Both the position numbers and the translations under genes were made by a program. Shown here in pieces: positions 46,158 to 54,174 of a stretch of DNA of 64,000 nt. A model generated the notes under the pieces. It worked only from the letters and a program-made list of their open reading frames with translations, searched no databases and was not told the DNA's origin. The DNA is from Levilactobacillus enshiensis (GTDB taxonomy: Bacteria > Bacillota > Bacilli > Lactobacillales > Lactobacillaceae): contig NZ_SULH01000005.1 of the NCBI RefSeq assembly GCF_007115095.1, positions 62,001 to 126,000 on the forward strand. Reading direction: 5' to 3'. Position 1 is the stretch's first letter; every line of letters begins with the position of its first letter.

Positions 46158-46868
46158 ATGCTAGTATTCCGTCTAAAAGATATTCTGGATAAAAAGCACA
46201 TTACCATTACTCAAATGGCAAATGATATCGGGATCAGTCGACAAGCCATTTCGTCAATTGCAAATAACTCCAGTACCATGATTCAACTTAACACAATGCA
46301 AAAAATCTCGACCTACCTCAATGTTCCAATAGGCCAATTAATCGTCGATGAATCAGAAGTCTATCGCTTCTTAATTAGTCTTCCCAAAAAATCTACGATT
46401 ACATCCAACAACGAACTTCACTTGTCAGGGAGTATAAAAATAAACAGTGATTCCTTCTCTATAGAATCAGGGTTCGACTTTAGCATTAAACCGATGCTTG
46501 AAGGATTTGCACTTTTTGATATTGAACCGATGGAACTGGAACATGAAGACGAATCCCGAATAGTCAGAGAAATTATGCCTCGCCTAGACGAAGACTCCCC
46601 TGAAAAGCATCAGGACTTTGTTAACAATCTAATTTCTAAATGCATCCAGATAGTAAAAAACAGCAAACAGGCTGAATCATTAGACTTAATTCAATACATT
46701 CTTGTTTCCCCATATCTTTTTCCACAGTGGTCTTTTAATTTCATTAATACTAGTTGCACCATGATTGGTGATGCTAACAACGTAGATGCATCGGGGATTA
46801 TACCTGTCAATCCAATTTCAATTCCCGAAAATTACTACACTGATACTGTTATCTACTCAATTAATTAA
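46158..46868 (+). CDS. cI/Stl-like repressor with XRE HTH
   Basis: 236 residues. An N-terminal XRE HTH (LDKKHITITQMANDIGISRQ; STYLNVPIGQLIVDE) is followed by a 165-residue C-terminal part without the Ser/Lys peptidase dyad of LexA-type repressors. That is a Stl-like trait: derepression would come from a helper-phage protein rather than RecA cleavage. Divergent from the AlpA-like gene, co-oriented with int. Confidence 0.82.
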   Translation: MLVFRLKDILDKKHITITQMANDIGISRQAISSIANNSSTMIQLNTMQKISTYLNVPIGQLIVDESEVYRFLISLPKKSTITSNNELHLSGSIKINSDSFSIESGFDFSIKPMLEGFALFDIEPMELEHEDESRIVREIMPRLDEDSPEKHQDFVNNLISKCIQIVKNSKQAESLDLIQYILVSPYLFPQWSFNFINTSCTMIGDANNVDASGIIPVNPISIPENYYTDTVIYSIN

Positions 46869-46933
46869 CCCGGCCATCCCCACATTTCTTACATAACATC
46901 GCCCTGCCGTGGTACGTTATGGAGGAATTAACA

Positions 46934-48082
46934 ATGGCAAATTTTAAGCAATATACTAAGACAAACGGAACCAAGGCATGGGAATACACGTTGTCTCTAG
47001 GATTTGACCCGGCTTCTGGTAAGCGAGTACGTTCACACAAGCGCGGTTTCCAGTCCAAGAAGGAAGCCCAAATAGCAGCAGGTCGTGAGGAATCATCGGT
47101 ATACGATCATGGCATTAAAGCAGGTCGTAAACAGTCCTTTCAGGAAGTCTACGACCTGTTTATGGTTCAGTATCAAAAGACGGTTAAGAGTAGCACTCTG
47201 CGTAAGGCGTTGGGCTTCTACCGCAACCACATCATCCCCGCGTTCGGCAAAAAGGATATTAAGAAGGTCACGCCGCTTCAATGCCAGCACGTCATTAACG
47301 ACTGGTCTAAGTCTATTCAAGACCCTAAGAAGGTCATGAACTACGCTAGCAAAGTGTTTCAGTACGCTATGCGTATGGAGCTGATACAACGTGACCCGAC
47401 TAAGCTCATCACCATACCCGAACGGAAAGACAAGCCAACCGGAGATATTGACGGGAACTTCTACGACAAAGACGAACTCAATCTCTTTTTCCAATGCCTG
47501 AACAAAGAACGTAACGAAAAAGCCAAAACCCTATTTAGGATTCTGGCTTATACGGGGATGCGTAAAGGTGAGTGTCTGGCTCTGAAATACTCTGACATAG
47601 ATTTCACCGCTGGCACCATCTCAATTACACGCACGCTGTCCAATGGCGTTGATGGTCTCATGCTGGAAACACCTAAGACACGTGCCTCTATTCGGACTAT
47701 TGATATTGACCCGGAGACGCAGAATGTGATTACTCGTTGGCGGTTCACCCAAAAGAAGGCCATGCTCATGCTAGGCTTTAATATTGGCAACGACCCCGAC
47801 CAATTCGTTTTTACCAACAATAAAAACAATCTGCTGACGCCTTCTCGTACAACTATCTGGCTCGATCAGATTATCAACAAGTACGGATTGAAGCGTATCA
47901 CCACGCACGGCTTCCGACACACACACGCTAGTATGCTTTTTGAAGCCGGTGCATCCATCAAACAGGTACAACAACGACTAGGCCATGCAGACGCTCAAAC
48001 AACTCTGAACGTCTATACGCACGTCTCTAAACATGCCAAGAAAGACACCATTAACAAGTTCGTTAAGTATATGGAATCCTAG
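46934..48082 (+). CDS. int: Tyrosine-type site-specific integrase
   Basis: 382 residues. N-terminal arm-binding domain (GTKAWEYTLSLGFDPASGKR), core-binding SAM-like domain (about 65-160) and a catalytic domain with R210 (TGMRKGE), H325xxR328 (HGFRHTH), H351 (LGHADA) and nucleophile Y361 (NVYTHV). GGAGGAATTAACA precedes the ATG at 46934. It ends 87 bp before the att core in tRNA-Arg. Confidence 0.96.
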   Translation: MANFKQYTKTNGTKAWEYTLSLGFDPASGKRVRSHKRGFQSKKEAQIAAGREESSVYDHGIKAGRKQSFQEVYDLFMVQYQKTVKSSTLRKALGFYRNHIIPAFGKKDIKKVTPLQCQHVINDWSKSIQDPKKVMNYASKVFQYAMRMELIQRDPTKLITIPERKDKPTGDIDGNFYDKDELNLFFQCLNKERNEKAKTLFRILAYTGMRKGECLALKYSDIDFTAGTISITRTLSNGVDGLMLETPKTRASIRTIDIDPETQNVITRWRFTQKKAMLMLGFNIGNDPDQFVFTNNKNNLLTPSRTTIWLDQIINKYGLKRITTHGFRHTHASMLFEAGASIKQVQQRLGHADAQTTLNVYTHVSKHAKKDTINKFVKYMES

Positions 48083-48086
48083 CAAT

Positions 48087-48106
48087 TGTCACCAAAAGTG
48101 TCACCA
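48087..48106 (+). repeat. Two integrase arm-type repeats, right end
   Basis: TGTCACCA at 48087 and 48099, same strand as the three copies near the left att site. Confidence 0.7.
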
Positions 48107-48108
48107 AC

Positions 48109-48135
48109 AAAAAAAACGCTAGCCACAACTAGCGT
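48109..48135 (-). terminator. Terminator downstream of tRNA-Arg, island-supplied
   Basis: Minus strand ACGCTAG-TTGTGG-CTAGCGT followed by eight T. Lies inside the island, so the element brings its own terminator for the tRNA it joins. Confidence 0.88.
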
Positions 48136-48169
48136 CCCATCAACGTTTCCAGCGTCTCATCTCAAATTA

Positions 48170-48184
48170 AATGCGCCCCCCGAG
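48170..48184. other. Attachment site (right) overlapping tRNA-Arg 3' end
   Basis: AATGCGCCCCCCGAG, identical to 38136-38150. Confidence 0.88.
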
Positions 48185-48243
48185 AGTCGAACTCGGATCA
48201 TGAGGACCGAAATCTCATGTGCTATCCATTACACTAAGGGCGC
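48172..48243 (-). tRNA. tRNA-Arg, anticodon TCG
   Basis: Cloverleaf on the minus strand: acceptor GCGCCCT / GGGGCGC, D arm GTGT / GCAC, anticodon arm TGAGA-TTTCGGT-CCTCA (anticodon TCG), T arm CCGAG-TTCGACT-CTCGG, discriminator A; CCA is not encoded. The base pair next to the anticodon loop (31-39) is A-C, a mismatch. Its 3' half hosts the island integration. Confidence 0.88.
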
Positions 48244-48289
48244 ACAACACCTTTATTTTAGTCCTAAATTAGTCCAAGTGCCAAATATT

Positions 48290-48616
48290 TTATCGGCCCC
48301 CGGCAGCGCGAATGGCTTCTTGTTCCAAATATTCCTCAGTTGCGTCCGCACTCTTGCGGAAATCGGCAATAAACGTCGCTTCCTTTGGCTTGACCGTGGC
48401 CATCTGGTCACCATTGATGTCCGTGACCGTTAACGTTTCGCCCTGCCACGCGGCGGTATCGTAATGGCCGTCTTCAATCTGGTCTAACAAGTTCTGGAAA
48501 ATGTCGAGGACGGCTTGGCGAATAATCACATCCTCCGTGACCATTTCTCCCTGTTGCTTCAATTGTAGCTGACGCATCTGCACTTCATCCATATCAGTCG
48601 GTACTTGAATAAACAC
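48290..48616 (-). CDS. Conserved small protein of unknown function
   Basis: 108 residues, starting with GTG behind GGGAGGCACC (an upstream in-frame ATG lies before the ribosome binding site). Acidic, Gln-rich helices, then a short beta segment (GETLTVTDINGDQMATV). No family recognised. Cytoplasmic. Confidence 0.65.
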   Translation of the reverse strand: MFIQVPTDMDEVQMRQLQLKQQGEMVTEDVIIRQAVLDIFQNLLDQIEDGHYDTAAWQGETLTVTDINGDQMATVKPKEATFIADFRKSADATEEYLEQEAIRAAGGR

Positions 48617-48751
48617 GGCGGTGCCTCCCATAATTAGTTTTACTGCTATTCTATCACTTCCTACTAAAGAAACGAGTCAAAGCATTATCGTTCCCCGCAA
48701 TCTGGTGTAAACTAGGGGTAAGTTAAGCAATTACGATTAAGGAGGCGGCTC

Positions 48752-49210
48752 ATGGAAGACTCGATACTCGACTTTACCACGAATCTGGCCATCCTCCATC
48801 GCCAATTTCAGCGGGCAATGAACCAGATTCTGGAAGCCGACAAAATGCCAGTCAATATCACCGAATTTTATTTATTAGTTCTGGTCTCAGAAACTAGTCA
48901 ACTCAATCAACGGAAGGCGGCCTGGACCATGGCTGTCGATGAAGGTCTCATGGCGCGGATGGTTCAACATCTGGTCAAACTCTCGCTCCTGCAAAAGGAG
49001 ACCGACCCCACTGACCGCCGCAACCGCCGGCTCAAATTAACCGCAGACGGTAAAGAACTGGTGAAACAAGCCATTGCCGTCCTCCACGATTGGTGGCAAC
49101 AGGCCACGCCAACCGACAGTAACTTCGATTACGCAACCATTACTGCGCAGCTCCAGTTGCTCTCCAGTCGCGTCTTACAAGTCGACGACCGTCAATCAGA
49201 GAACCACTAA
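48752..49210 (+). CDS. MarR-family transcriptional regulator
   Basis: 152 residues with the MarR winged helix (QRKAAWTMAVDEGLMARMVQ; wing ETDPTDRRNRRLKLTADGKEL). TAAGGAGGCGGCTC precedes the ATG. It is 30 bp upstream of the NAD(P)HX epimerase gene and likely cotranscribed. Ligand unknown. Confidence 0.9.
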   Translation: MEDSILDFTTNLAILHRQFQRAMNQILEADKMPVNITEFYLLVLVSETSQLNQRKAAWTMAVDEGLMARMVQHLVKLSLLQKETDPTDRRNRRLKLTADGKELVKQAIAVLHDWWQQATPTDSNFDYATITAQLQLLSSRVLQVDDRQSENH

Positions 49211-49240
49211 CCACGTTTTTTCCTGAAGGAGGAATTTTTG

Positions 49241-49888
49241 ATGAGTAAAGCCATTACTATTGCTGAAGCCCAACGCTACGATGCCCACACGATTAACGAA
49301 ATCGGCATTCCCGCACTCGTCCTGATGGAACGCGCGGCCCTGGCCACCTTCAACAACATCTTAAATGACGACTTCGACCTCAGCCGAGTCGTCGTGGTCG
49401 CCGCCACTGGCAACAACGGTGGTGACGGGATCGCTGTTGCCCGCCTGCTCAAGATTCGTGGCCTCAACGTTGAGATCTACCTCTTGGGGAATCCCGACAA
49501 CGCCACGCCACAGACCAAGCAACAGCTCAAGATCGCCGATTACTACAACATTCCGCGAATTACCGACCTCAACCGCATTGTCAACGCCACGCTGATTGTT
49601 GACGCCATCTTTGGTGTCGGCCTCTCGCGGCTGGTCACTGGCAAATTTGCCGATGCCATCAATGCAATCAACGCGGCTGATGCCAAGACCGTCGCCATCG
49701 ACGTCCCATCCGGTATCAATGCCGACACCGGCGATGTTCTCGGTGTCGCCGTTGTTGCCGACAGTACCACCACCATGGCCTACAACAAGATTGGCCTTTT
49801 AACGACCAGTGGGAAACGGCACAGCGGAACCATCCACGTTGCCGACATTGGGATTTACGCACAGGACCACCTGGAGCATGCCCGCTAA
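49241..49888 (+). CDS. nnrE: NAD(P)H-hydrate epimerase
   Basis: 215 residues of the YjeF N-terminal domain, repairing R-NAD(P)HX to the S form. Signatures are ALVLMERAA, GNNGGDGIAVAR, VDAIFGVGLSR and IDVPSGINADTG. The companion ADP/ATP-dependent dehydratase is not adjacent. GGAGGAATTTTTG precedes the ATG. Confidence 0.94.
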   Translation: MSKAITIAEAQRYDAHTINEIGIPALVLMERAALATFNNILNDDFDLSRVVVVAATGNNGGDGIAVARLLKIRGLNVEIYLLGNPDNATPQTKQQLKIADYYNIPRITDLNRIVNATLIVDAIFGVGLSRLVTGKFADAINAINAADAKTVAIDVPSGINADTGDVLGVAVVADSTTTMAYNKIGLLTTSGKRHSGTIHVADIGIYAQDHLEHAR

Positions 49889-50267
49889 CCGCGTTTGCTA
49901 GCCCACCGTACCAACCAGACGTTAAATAGCCCAGTCGTTAACCATTTCCTGTAAAATAGACGGTACGGAAGTGGAGTGACTTTCGTGTTTCCCGACTAAA
50001 ACAAGCGCCCAACCCTTTGATCGGTTGGACGTTTTTTTTGTTGCGCTAGTTTGCGAAATTTCATGCCACCGCGCAATCTCAAGTTGCGTTCTCACCGGCT
50101 CAATTCAGCGCTGACGGCCCACCACACGATGTTGCCACATCAATAATGGTAGCGCTTTATCCCACGTACTAAATTTTGTCGTTTATTTTCAGCCAAACTG
50201 AGCCACTTCACAAGCTTTTCTTCACAATACCCGGTATACTGGCCCTAACAACTACAGGAGGTGCCCC
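49889..50267. other. Gene-free stretch with terminator
   Basis: A hairpin (GCGCCCAACC / CGGTTGGACG, then eight T) at 50006-50039 lies 120 bp past the nnrE stop. A -10-like TAAAAT near 49952 could drive a short transcript ending there. The segment 50040-50160 is GC-rich and shares short words (TTTGCGA, GTTCTCAC, GGCCCAC) with 20290-20390. Confidence 0.45.
50006..50039 (+). terminator. Rho-independent terminator
   Basis: Stem around CCAACC / GGTTGG, followed by TTTTTTTT. Confidence 0.85.
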
Positions 50268-50822
50268 ATGTCATCAATCGAAACTGGCTTTACCAACGTC
50301 CAAGCGCTGGACCCCAGCATCCTTGTCGACCTGCGCTACGCCACCCCGGACAACTTTACCCATCACGTGATCTATGACTTTACGACCGCCATTGCGCGGA
50401 CTGGTACGGCTAAGAAATTGGCAGCGGCCAGCGCGACGTTACGTGAACAGGGTTACCGCTTAAAAATTTGGGACGCCTACCGCCCCGTAACCGCTCAAGA
50501 ACGCCTCTACGCTGTTTATCCCGATCCTTCGTTTGTGGCAAAGCCCAACCCCAACTTTTCTCATCAAAAAGGGGTGACCTTCGACCTCACGCTCTGTGAT
50601 GCTGATGGTAACGAACTGGAAATGCAGACCCCATTTGACGACTTCACGACCGCCGCACATCGCGACCACCCGCGGACGCCATTACAGGAAAAGCACTATC
50701 AGATTTTGGATCAAGCCATGCGCGATGCCGGTTTCTTCGGCTACGAAAACGAATGGTGGGATTACCGTGACGCGCAAATGGACGACTACGGTCCGGCCGC
50801 GGCCAACCCCAACGATTTCTAA
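50268..50822 (+). CDS. D-alanyl-D-alanine dipeptidase-like (M15D, VanX family)
   Basis: 184 residues. IWDAYRP (R72), SHQKGVTFDLTL with zinc ligands H99 and D106, and the catalytic E162 in NEWWDYRD are visible. The third zinc ligand of VanX is a His in EWWH; here D165 stands there. Cytoplasmic (no signal peptide), it probably cleaves D-Ala-D-Ala or related dipeptides in cell-wall turnover, if metal binding is kept. AGGAGGTGCCCC precedes the ATG. Confidence 0.88.
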   Translation: MSSIETGFTNVQALDPSILVDLRYATPDNFTHHVIYDFTTAIARTGTAKKLAAASATLREQGYRLKIWDAYRPVTAQERLYAVYPDPSFVAKPNPNFSHQKGVTFDLTLCDADGNELEMQTPFDDFTTAAHRDHPRTPLQEKHYQILDQAMRDAGFFGYENEWWDYRDAQMDDYGPAAANPNDF

Positions 50823-50869
50823 GGCTAGTTGTGTTTCGCACCACGTTAGTCACTCCCCCGAGTACGACG

Positions 50870-50908
50870 AAAAAGTGAGCCTGAGCTGAACGCTCGGACT
50901 CACTTTTT
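50870..50908. terminator. Bidirectional terminator
   Basis: AAAAAGTGAGCC / GGACTCACTTTTT stem between convergent genes. Confidence 0.88.
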
Positions 50909-50916
50909 GTTTACTC

Positions 50917-51543
50917 TTATTCATCTAACATAAATGAATGATCCGGAATCCGAATCAATGTAAAGCGATCCGCCAGTCGGCCCGCATGCAGGCCCAGACC
51001 ATTGACGAACGACTTCTTATAGGTCGTCTCGATGACACCAACCCACGCCTTTTGGTGACGTTGGTCATACTTGGCCACCTTTTTAGCATTCCATTTATAA
51101 GCGGAAGCTGGCAAGTTGATTGCCTTTTTCCCATCCGACACGGTAGCATCCGCACTGCTGACCTGGTATTTCTCACCCTCGGTCAAATAAGTATACGTCT
51201 GAATTGGCTTGTTGCCCTTGCGATTGTTGACCGTGACGTAATAGGACGACCCACTGCCATCTCCCGTGTTAATGACCAACGGTTCGTAGCGCGTCGTTTG
51301 GCTGACCCGGTCGCCTAAATGGTTAACGTTTTGGAAAAAGGTCGTGTAGCTCATACCCCCGAAGACCAGGAGCCACGCCACAAGTTCAATCGTCGAAATG
51401 GTAAAGTTGCGCCACGAAAAACTGTGGTGTTCCTTAACGATCAGCCGAATCCGGCGCACACGCATATCGTGTACCATCCAGACCAGCGCGATGAGAACGA
51501 GCAGCCAAACGCCCATCCCCACCAAATTCCAAGTTGATTTCAT
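50917..51543 (-). CDS. Membrane protein of a Lactobacillus-specific family
   Basis: 208 residues. Two helices (about 8-25 and 48-66) are joined by a basic loop, then an extracellular domain with the glycine-rich INTGDGSGSSYYVTVNN segment. It resembles the LVIS_2131 / DUF4811 type small membrane proteins of lactobacilli; exact family not certain. GGAAGGGAATTGGGAAA precedes the ATG. Confidence 0.7.
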   Translation of the reverse strand: MKSTWNLVGMGVWLLVLIALVWMVHDMRVRRIRLIVKEHHSFSWRNFTISTIELVAWLLVFGGMSYTTFFQNVNHLGDRVSQTTRYEPLVINTGDGSGSSYYVTVNNRKGNKPIQTYTYLTEGEKYQVSSADATVSDGKKAINLPASAYKWNAKKVAKYDQRHQKAWVGVIETTYKKSFVNGLGLHAGRLADRFTLIRIPDHSFMLDE

Positions 51544-51693
51544 TTTCCCAATTCCCTTCCAATGTTTAAAACCTTAATTCGGGTATTTCACTTCTTTACT
51601 AGCTTACGAGATTCGCCCCGGGAATACAAGCCACTGTCTCAGCCAATTTACGTTATACTAAAGCTAATATGAAGAAAAAAGAAGGAATCCCTT

Positions 51694-52650
51694 GTGTGTA
51701 CTAGTCTAACCTATACCTCCGCTGCGAACCACCATTTTTTTGCGCGCACCATGGATTTTCCCACGACCACGCCCTGGCGACCAGTCTTTCTACCACGCCA
51801 TTATCAGTGGCAAACGGCGCTGAACACCACCCGCACCACGCGTTATGCCATTCTCGGTGGTGGCCGCCCTGCCAGTGATTTCTCCGCCTACCTCATGGCC
51901 GACGGGATAAATGAAAGCGGTATCACTTGTGCCGAGCTCTATCTCCCCGGTGCCGTCGACTATGCCGATGACCCGGTCACCGGTCAGATCAACCTGACAC
52001 CGCAGGACTTCATCAACTGGGCCCTGGGTGAACATGCAACACTGGCCGCCATTGTCGCCGACCTGCCACGCGTAACCCTAGTCAGTCGTAAATGGGGGCA
52101 GGACCGTTACGTCTACCCCTTCCATTGGATCTTAAGTGATCGCAGTGGCCAAACTTTGGTCATCGAACCCACCGGTGGTCCCCTGACCGCACAACGTGAC
52201 CCCGCAGACGTGTTGACCAATACGCCGGTGCTGGCGACCCACCTCAAGAATCTCAATGACTTTCTCGGCGTTGCCGGCACAGAATTTATTGGTGAGACGG
52301 TCACCGCCGCGCAACATTATCTAGCAAGTGGTGCCCCGCTGCCCACCGGGACCGTCCCCACACGGCGCTTCATGAGTACGGCGATTCGCCGTTGGGGGGC
52401 TTTCCCCCTGGCCGCAGTAGATGAAACCGTGACCGGTATTTTCCACTGGTTAGCCGCCGTCGTCCTCCCCTACGATGCCACCAGACGCCACCAAGGCAAC
52501 CACAACTACACGCATTACCGGGCCGTCATCGACTTAGACACCTTAACTTACAATTTTATTCCACGGACGACCCACCGTTTGCAACAAATCACATTGACCT
52601 CTGAAATGGCGGCCCATCGGCGTTTCCCCCACACTTATTCAGCTGATTAA
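51694..52650 (+). CDS. Choloylglycine hydrolase family (bile salt hydrolase / penicillin V acylase)
   Basis: 318 residues. An Ntn hydrolase whose start GTG is followed at once by the nucleophile C2; R18 and D21 (FARTMDF), the LTNTP asparagine near 172 and a later Arg complete the site. Initiator Met removal is needed for activity. Cytoplasmic. Whether bile salts, penicillin V or acyl-homoserine lactones are the substrate cannot be decided. AAGAAGGAATCCCTT precedes the GTG. Confidence 0.9.
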   Translation: MCTSLTYTSAANHHFFARTMDFPTTTPWRPVFLPRHYQWQTALNTTRTTRYAILGGGRPASDFSAYLMADGINESGITCAELYLPGAVDYADDPVTGQINLTPQDFINWALGEHATLAAIVADLPRVTLVSRKWGQDRYVYPFHWILSDRSGQTLVIEPTGGPLTAQRDPADVLTNTPVLATHLKNLNDFLGVAGTEFIGETVTAAQHYLASGAPLPTGTVPTRRFMSTAIRRWGAFPLAAVDETVTGIFHWLAAVVLPYDATRRHQGNHNYTHYRAVIDLDTLTYNFIPRTTHRLQQITLTSEMAAHRRFPHTYSAD

Positions 52651-52799
52651 CTGTAAATGTTGCAAAGCTTAACTGAACCTTTAATCCGATTGATATTGGT
52701 TTGAGACATTTCTGTAACAACTCCCTGATAGTATTAAACACATCGAAAGATATTCAATCTAAAAAACAAATTTGAAATTAAGGGAGTTTATTTACATTT

Positions 52800-53273
52800 A
52801 TGAAGACGACGTTTACGAACATTATTTTAACTTTACTGGCTACTGTTGCTTTTGCTGTTGCAGGTTTTGAAATCATGCAACCCACTGATGCTAGCGCGGA
52901 TACCATGTCCTACAGCAAGATCCACAAGGTCGCTAAGGCCCAACTTGGCAAACCTTACGGCTGGGGTTCAACTGGTCCTTCTAGCTTTGACTGCTCTGGC
53001 TTTACCAGCTACGTCTACAAGAAGGGGGCTTCTAAGAGCATTCCACGGACTGCCCAAGCCCAATACAACAAGTACAAGCACGTGAGCTACAAGAACATCA
53101 AGAAGGGTGACTTAGTCTTCTTCGGTGGTTCCAAGCATTCTATCTCCCACGTCGGCTTATACGTTGGTAACGGTCGGATGATCGATTCTCAAAACCGTGG
53201 TGTCGTCACGGAAGCCGTTCACGCCCCATGGTGGCACGCTGTTGGTTACGCCCGTGTCGGTGCCGTTGAATAA
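52800..53273 (+). CDS. Secreted NlpC/P60 peptidoglycan endopeptidase
   Basis: 157 residues: signal peptide (cleavage near SADTMS, residue 34) and a single NlpC/P60 domain with C65 (FDCSGF) and H117 (SHVGLY); a third polar residue lies near H141. It should cut gamma-D-Glu-diamino acid bonds. No binding module is present. GGGAG is unusually far (13 bases) from the ATG; no nearer signal is visible. Strong codon bias suggests high expression. Confidence 0.92.
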   Translation: MKTTFTNIILTLLATVAFAVAGFEIMQPTDASADTMSYSKIHKVAKAQLGKPYGWGSTGPSSFDCSGFTSYVYKKGASKSIPRTAQAQYNKYKHVSYKNIKKGDLVFFGGSKHSISHVGLYVGNGRMIDSQNRGVVTEAVHAPWWHAVGYARVGAVE

Positions 53274-53319
53274 TTAGGTTTCACAAACAGTTCCAACCTT
53301 CATAAATGAAATAAACTGT

Positions 53320-53351
53320 GCCCCCGTCGTACGTCGCGACGGGGGCTTTTT
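53320..53351 (+). terminator. Strong terminator
   Basis: GCCCCCGTCG / CGACGGGGGC then TTTTT. Confidence 0.92.
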
Positions 53352-53355
53352 GGTA

Positions 53356-53512
53356 GAGCGTGGAACAAGGCGCTTAACTCCTGAGCATTAACGGGAATCA
53401 GCAGATAATCCGGGCTTGGATTATCTGCTGATTGCTGTTAAGCGGAGGGAGTTGCCTTGCGAAACGCGTTTCAGAAGCCGCTGGTGCTCACCACTGTTCC
53501 GCGAGTGCCAAC
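53356..53512. repeat. Nested inverted repeats, possible structured RNA or MITE-like unit
   Basis: Inner arms AATCAGCAGATAATCC (53396-53411) and GGATTATCTGCTGATT (53418-53433) are perfect with a 6-base loop. Around them, CGCTTAAC (53371-53378) pairs with GTTAAGCG (53437-53444), and further out CGTGGAACA (53359-53367) pairs with TGTTCCGCG (53495-53503). No gene is supported here. Confidence 0.75.
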
Positions 53513-53599
53513 CTTACTCGTCAGTAATCCCTATAAATCGAACCTTGCAAAAATAAAAAGCGCCACTGCCCAATCGACAGCGACACCCACCACTCATTT

Positions 53600-53959
53600 T
53601 CAATGAAACAGCGAGCTGAAAATAGCTGCTAAAGGAACCAACAACCACCAATACCCCGCTAAAAATTCCCAACCATTCATCGGGTGGCGCCGCATTTCAT
53701 CGTTCGTTGACCGCCGTTCCGTTCTCCAATCGTCATCGCCCATACTCGTCTCTACCTGCTCGCCACCAACCAACTCATCTAACCCGACATCAAATATATT
53801 GGCTAAACTCACCAGCGTGTTCAAATCTGGCGTTGTTTCCCCCTGTTCCCACTTTGAAATCGACTGCCGTGACACAAACAGCCGACTCGCTAATTGTTCC
53901 TGCGACAAATTTTTCTGTCGGCGTAATTTAACCAATTGTTGCCGAAATAAATTTTCCAT
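53600..53959 (-). CDS. XRE-family regulator with C-terminal membrane helix
   Basis: 119 residues. N-terminal XRE HTH (LRRQKNLSQEQLASRLFVSR; ISKWEQGETTPDLNTL), an acidic/basic linker and one C-terminal helix (FLAGYWWLLVPLAAIFSSLF). The design, shared with the gene at 60483, suggests a membrane-tethered DNA-binding protein. ATG at 53959 follows GGGGGCGGGTTGC. Confidence 0.85.
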   Translation of the reverse strand: MENLFRQQLVKLRRQKNLSQEQLASRLFVSRQSISKWEQGETTPDLNTLVSLANIFDVGLDELVGGEQVETSMGDDDWRTERRSTNDEMRRHPMNGWEFLAGYWWLLVPLAAIFSSLFH

Positions 53960-54174
53960 GCAACCCGCCCCCTTCATATTTACACCATCATACTCACTCC
54001 CCCAAAGGTTGACCAGCAAACAACTGTTCCAAATCGCACTTTGCCCGGGCTAGTTGCGCCCGTGGTGGTTGCAAAATGGGGTGTGGTTCCCCGTAAATCA
54101 ACGTTCCTGATTTTAGCACCTTAAAACGGCCATCCCATAAACATCAGGATGACCGTTTTTCCATTGAACTATCT

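Larger units (their letters stand above)
38136..48184. mobile_element. Phage-inducible chromosomal island-like satellite in tRNA-Arg
   Basis: A 10.05-kb element bounded by the 15-bp att repeat. Order from the tRNA end: tyrosine integrase and cI/Stl-like repressor in one direction, then divergently an AlpA-like gene, a 55-aa gene, Rha-type protein, HTH protein, several small genes, a phage replication protein, an ArpU-type activator, a 2-TM cargo protein and a DUF3102 remnant. No structural, packaging or lysis genes are seen. This matches Gram-positive phage satellites (PICI) better than a prophage remnant, because the regulatory-integration-replication core is intact and compact. Confidence 0.8.

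Noticed and set aside
38136-48184. Reading the island as an integrative conjugative element or plain prophage remnant
   Set aside because: No relaxase, coupling protein or type IV secretion genes, and no structural phage genes; regulatory core is intact.
49940-50039. Small RNA gene ending at the terminator
   Set aside because: Only a weak -10 and a terminator; no -35 and no conserved structure visible, so not called.
53356-53512. Rho-independent terminator
   Set aside because: A strong terminator already precedes it and no T run follows the stems.
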